DNA of 56,269 bases from Chitinophagaceae bacterium (GTDB taxonomy: Bacteria > Bacteroidota > Bacteroidia > Chitinophagales > Chitinophagaceae), in the NCBI GenBank assembly GCA_004322015.1, contig SCQT01000212.1, positions 1 to 56,269 on the forward strand, read 5' to 3'. Within the stretch, counting starts at the first letter, position 1. Each line of letters opens with the position of its first letter. Of this stretch, positions 55,254 through 56,269 are shown piece by piece. Made by a program: the position numbers and the translations under genes. The notes under the pieces are model-generated. The model was not told the DNA's origin, made no database searches, and saw only the letters and a program-made list of their open reading frames with translations.

Positions 55254-56269
55254 ATGCCAACAACACTTATGACGCCAGGTGTTTACGTCGAAGAAAAAAA
55301 CGCCTTCCCCGGTTCTGCGGTAGCCGTAGAAACTGCAGTCCCGGTATTCATCGGTTATACCGAAAAAGCCGAATGGAGCGGAAAATCTCTTATCAGGAAA
55401 CCCACGAGGATAACTTCTTTCGCAGAGTACGTGGAGAATTTCGGAGGGGGATTTAAGCCTCAGTTCAGCATAGCTCCGCCTGCCGGCGCTGCCTCTGCAT
55501 CCGACACCTTTAATCTGAATGGAACGCAGATGGCTGTAACCATCAATCAGAATAATACCGCTTATTTATTTAACAGCATCCGGTTATTTTATGCCAACGG
55601 CGGCGGCAACTGTTACATCCTTTCTGTCGGCACTTACGGAACGGGCGGCGCTGCTGATAAAAAAGCGGAAATCGAAATTAAAGCGGAAGATTTCATCGGT
55701 TCTACGGATAACCCGGTCACCGTTTTTGATTTATTGGAAAAAGAGTACGAGCCTACCATGGTCGTCATTCCCGATATCATTGCACTGGGAAAAGATGCTT
55801 ACAACTCCGTTTATACTAAAGTACTCGAACATTGCGGTAAAGTGCAAAGCCGGATAGGGATATTTGATTTAAGAAAGCAGGCAGCAGGTGAGAAGACGGA
55901 AGATTTAGTGCAGGAATTCAGGAACGATATCGGAGTTAATTTTTTGAATTACGGAACAGCCTATTATCCCTGGCTGAAGACAACCATCGTTCAGCCGGGT
56001 GAAGTGGATTTTGAAAATCTTGACCCCTCCGTTGACCTGGAAAAAACACTTCCGGAAAGCAGCGCTCAGGAAGTGGTAAAAAAATTCAAGGCCACGGCAA
56101 ACCCGGACAGCAGTACCAAGCAAAATTATCATCAGTCATTGAAAGCTTCCAGCCCAACCTATATCAATATCCTGGAAGAAATCAGATCCAGGCTGAATGA
56201 ATTGCCTCCGAGCGGCGCTATTGCAGGAACCTATACGATGGTTGACAATACCAGAGGGGTTTGGAAATC
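55254..56269 (+). CDS. contractile tail sheath protein, N-terminal part (cut by window edge)
   Basis: 338 codons before the right edge, no stop. The start MPTTLMTPGVYVEEKNAFPG and the strand VPVFIGYTEKA are the standard beginning of phage-tail/contractile injection sheath proteins. VFDLLEKEYEPTMVVIPDI corresponds to the conserved (N)LLVVPD strand of domain I. The poorly conserved insertion about 60-170 is typical of this region. The ATG is 17 bases after the preceding stop. Sheath contraction drives the inner tube through a target membrane. The C-terminal sheath domain, tube, spike and baseplate genes must lie outside the window. Confidence 0.92.
   Translation, partial: MPTTLMTPGVYVEEKNAFPGSAVAVETAVPVFIGYTEKAEWSGKSLIRKPTRITSFAEYVENFGGGFKPQFSIAPPAGAASASDTFNLNGTQMAVTINQNNTAYLFNSIRLFYANGGGNCYILSVGTYGTGGAADKKAEIEIKAEDFIGSTDNPVTVFDLLEKEYEPTMVVIPDIIALGKDAYNSVYTKVLEHCGKVQSRIGIFDLRKQAAGEKTEDLVQEFRNDIGVNFLNYGTAYYPWLKTTIVQPGEVDFENLDPSVDLEKTLPESSAQEVVKKFKATANPDSSTKQNYHQSLKASSPTYINILEEIRSRLNELPPSGAIAGTYTMVDNTRGVWK

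Overview
The window reads as one continuous chromosomal segment of a Bacteroidota bacterium, most likely of the Chitinophagaceae type. The evidence is two SusC/SusD pairs, an ECF sigma/FecR pair feeding a SusC receptor with an STN domain, promoter-like motifs of the TTTG / TAnnTTTG type instead of the E. coli consensus, the typical gene order parA-parB-DUF5683-dapB, and lipoproteins with Bacteroidota-style signal peptides. No rRNA, CRISPR array or intact insertion sequence was seen.

Layout. (1) 1-2982, minus: a PBP4-type D-Ala-D-Ala carboxypeptidase followed by an M32 metallocarboxypeptidase cut by the left edge. (2) 3196-11278, plus: a LacI-type regulator and a complete hexuronate pathway: uronate isomerase (uxaC), SDR-type fructuronate reductase (uxuB), mannonate dehydratase (uxuA), KDG kinase (kdgK), KDPG aldolase (eda) and an ExuT-like transporter. 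A LacI-like palindrome lies on the predicted start site of this operon. (3) 11355-20873, plus: ECF sigma factor, FecR anti-sigma factor, STN-type SusC, SusD, LamG lipoprotein and a sugar porter. (4) 21146-30090, plus: PQQ/cytochrome c dehydrogenase, GH130 lipoprotein and a second SusC/SusD pair, closed by a strong terminator. (5) 30345-36562, minus: TPR membrane protein, GH2 glycosidase, metallophosphoesterase and FMN reductase. Regions 2 to 5 look like a glycan-use island. GH130 and a GH2 of the mannosidase/glucosaminidase type beside a glucuronate pathway suggest a uronate- and mannose-containing glycan, but this is inference.

(6) 36710-44326, plus: housekeeping block with an UPF0173 hydrolase, parA, parB, a DUF5683 protein, dapB, an AsmA-like protein and lepA. 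It is followed by tRNA-Ser(CGA), a pair of 45-bp repeats and the tail end of a GIY-YIG endonuclease gene. (7) 45126-50233, minus: MetR-like LysR regulator, 1-Cys peroxiredoxin, cysJ and cysI, forming a sulfite-reduction operon. (8) 50300-50680: decayed genes, including a recognisable pstB remnant with several frameshifts.

(9) 50826-56269: the most interesting part. A membrane-anchored GH18-fold protein that lacks the catalytic acidic motif and an XRE regulator containing a homopolymer tract face the start of a contractile injection system (DUF4255 protein, an unrecognised protein, tail sheath). The window ends inside the sheath gene, so most of that system lies to the right.

A scattered feature is a family of intergenic blocks made of short stuttering repeats whose two halves are roughly complementary. 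They are found between several of the uronate genes and at two other sites.
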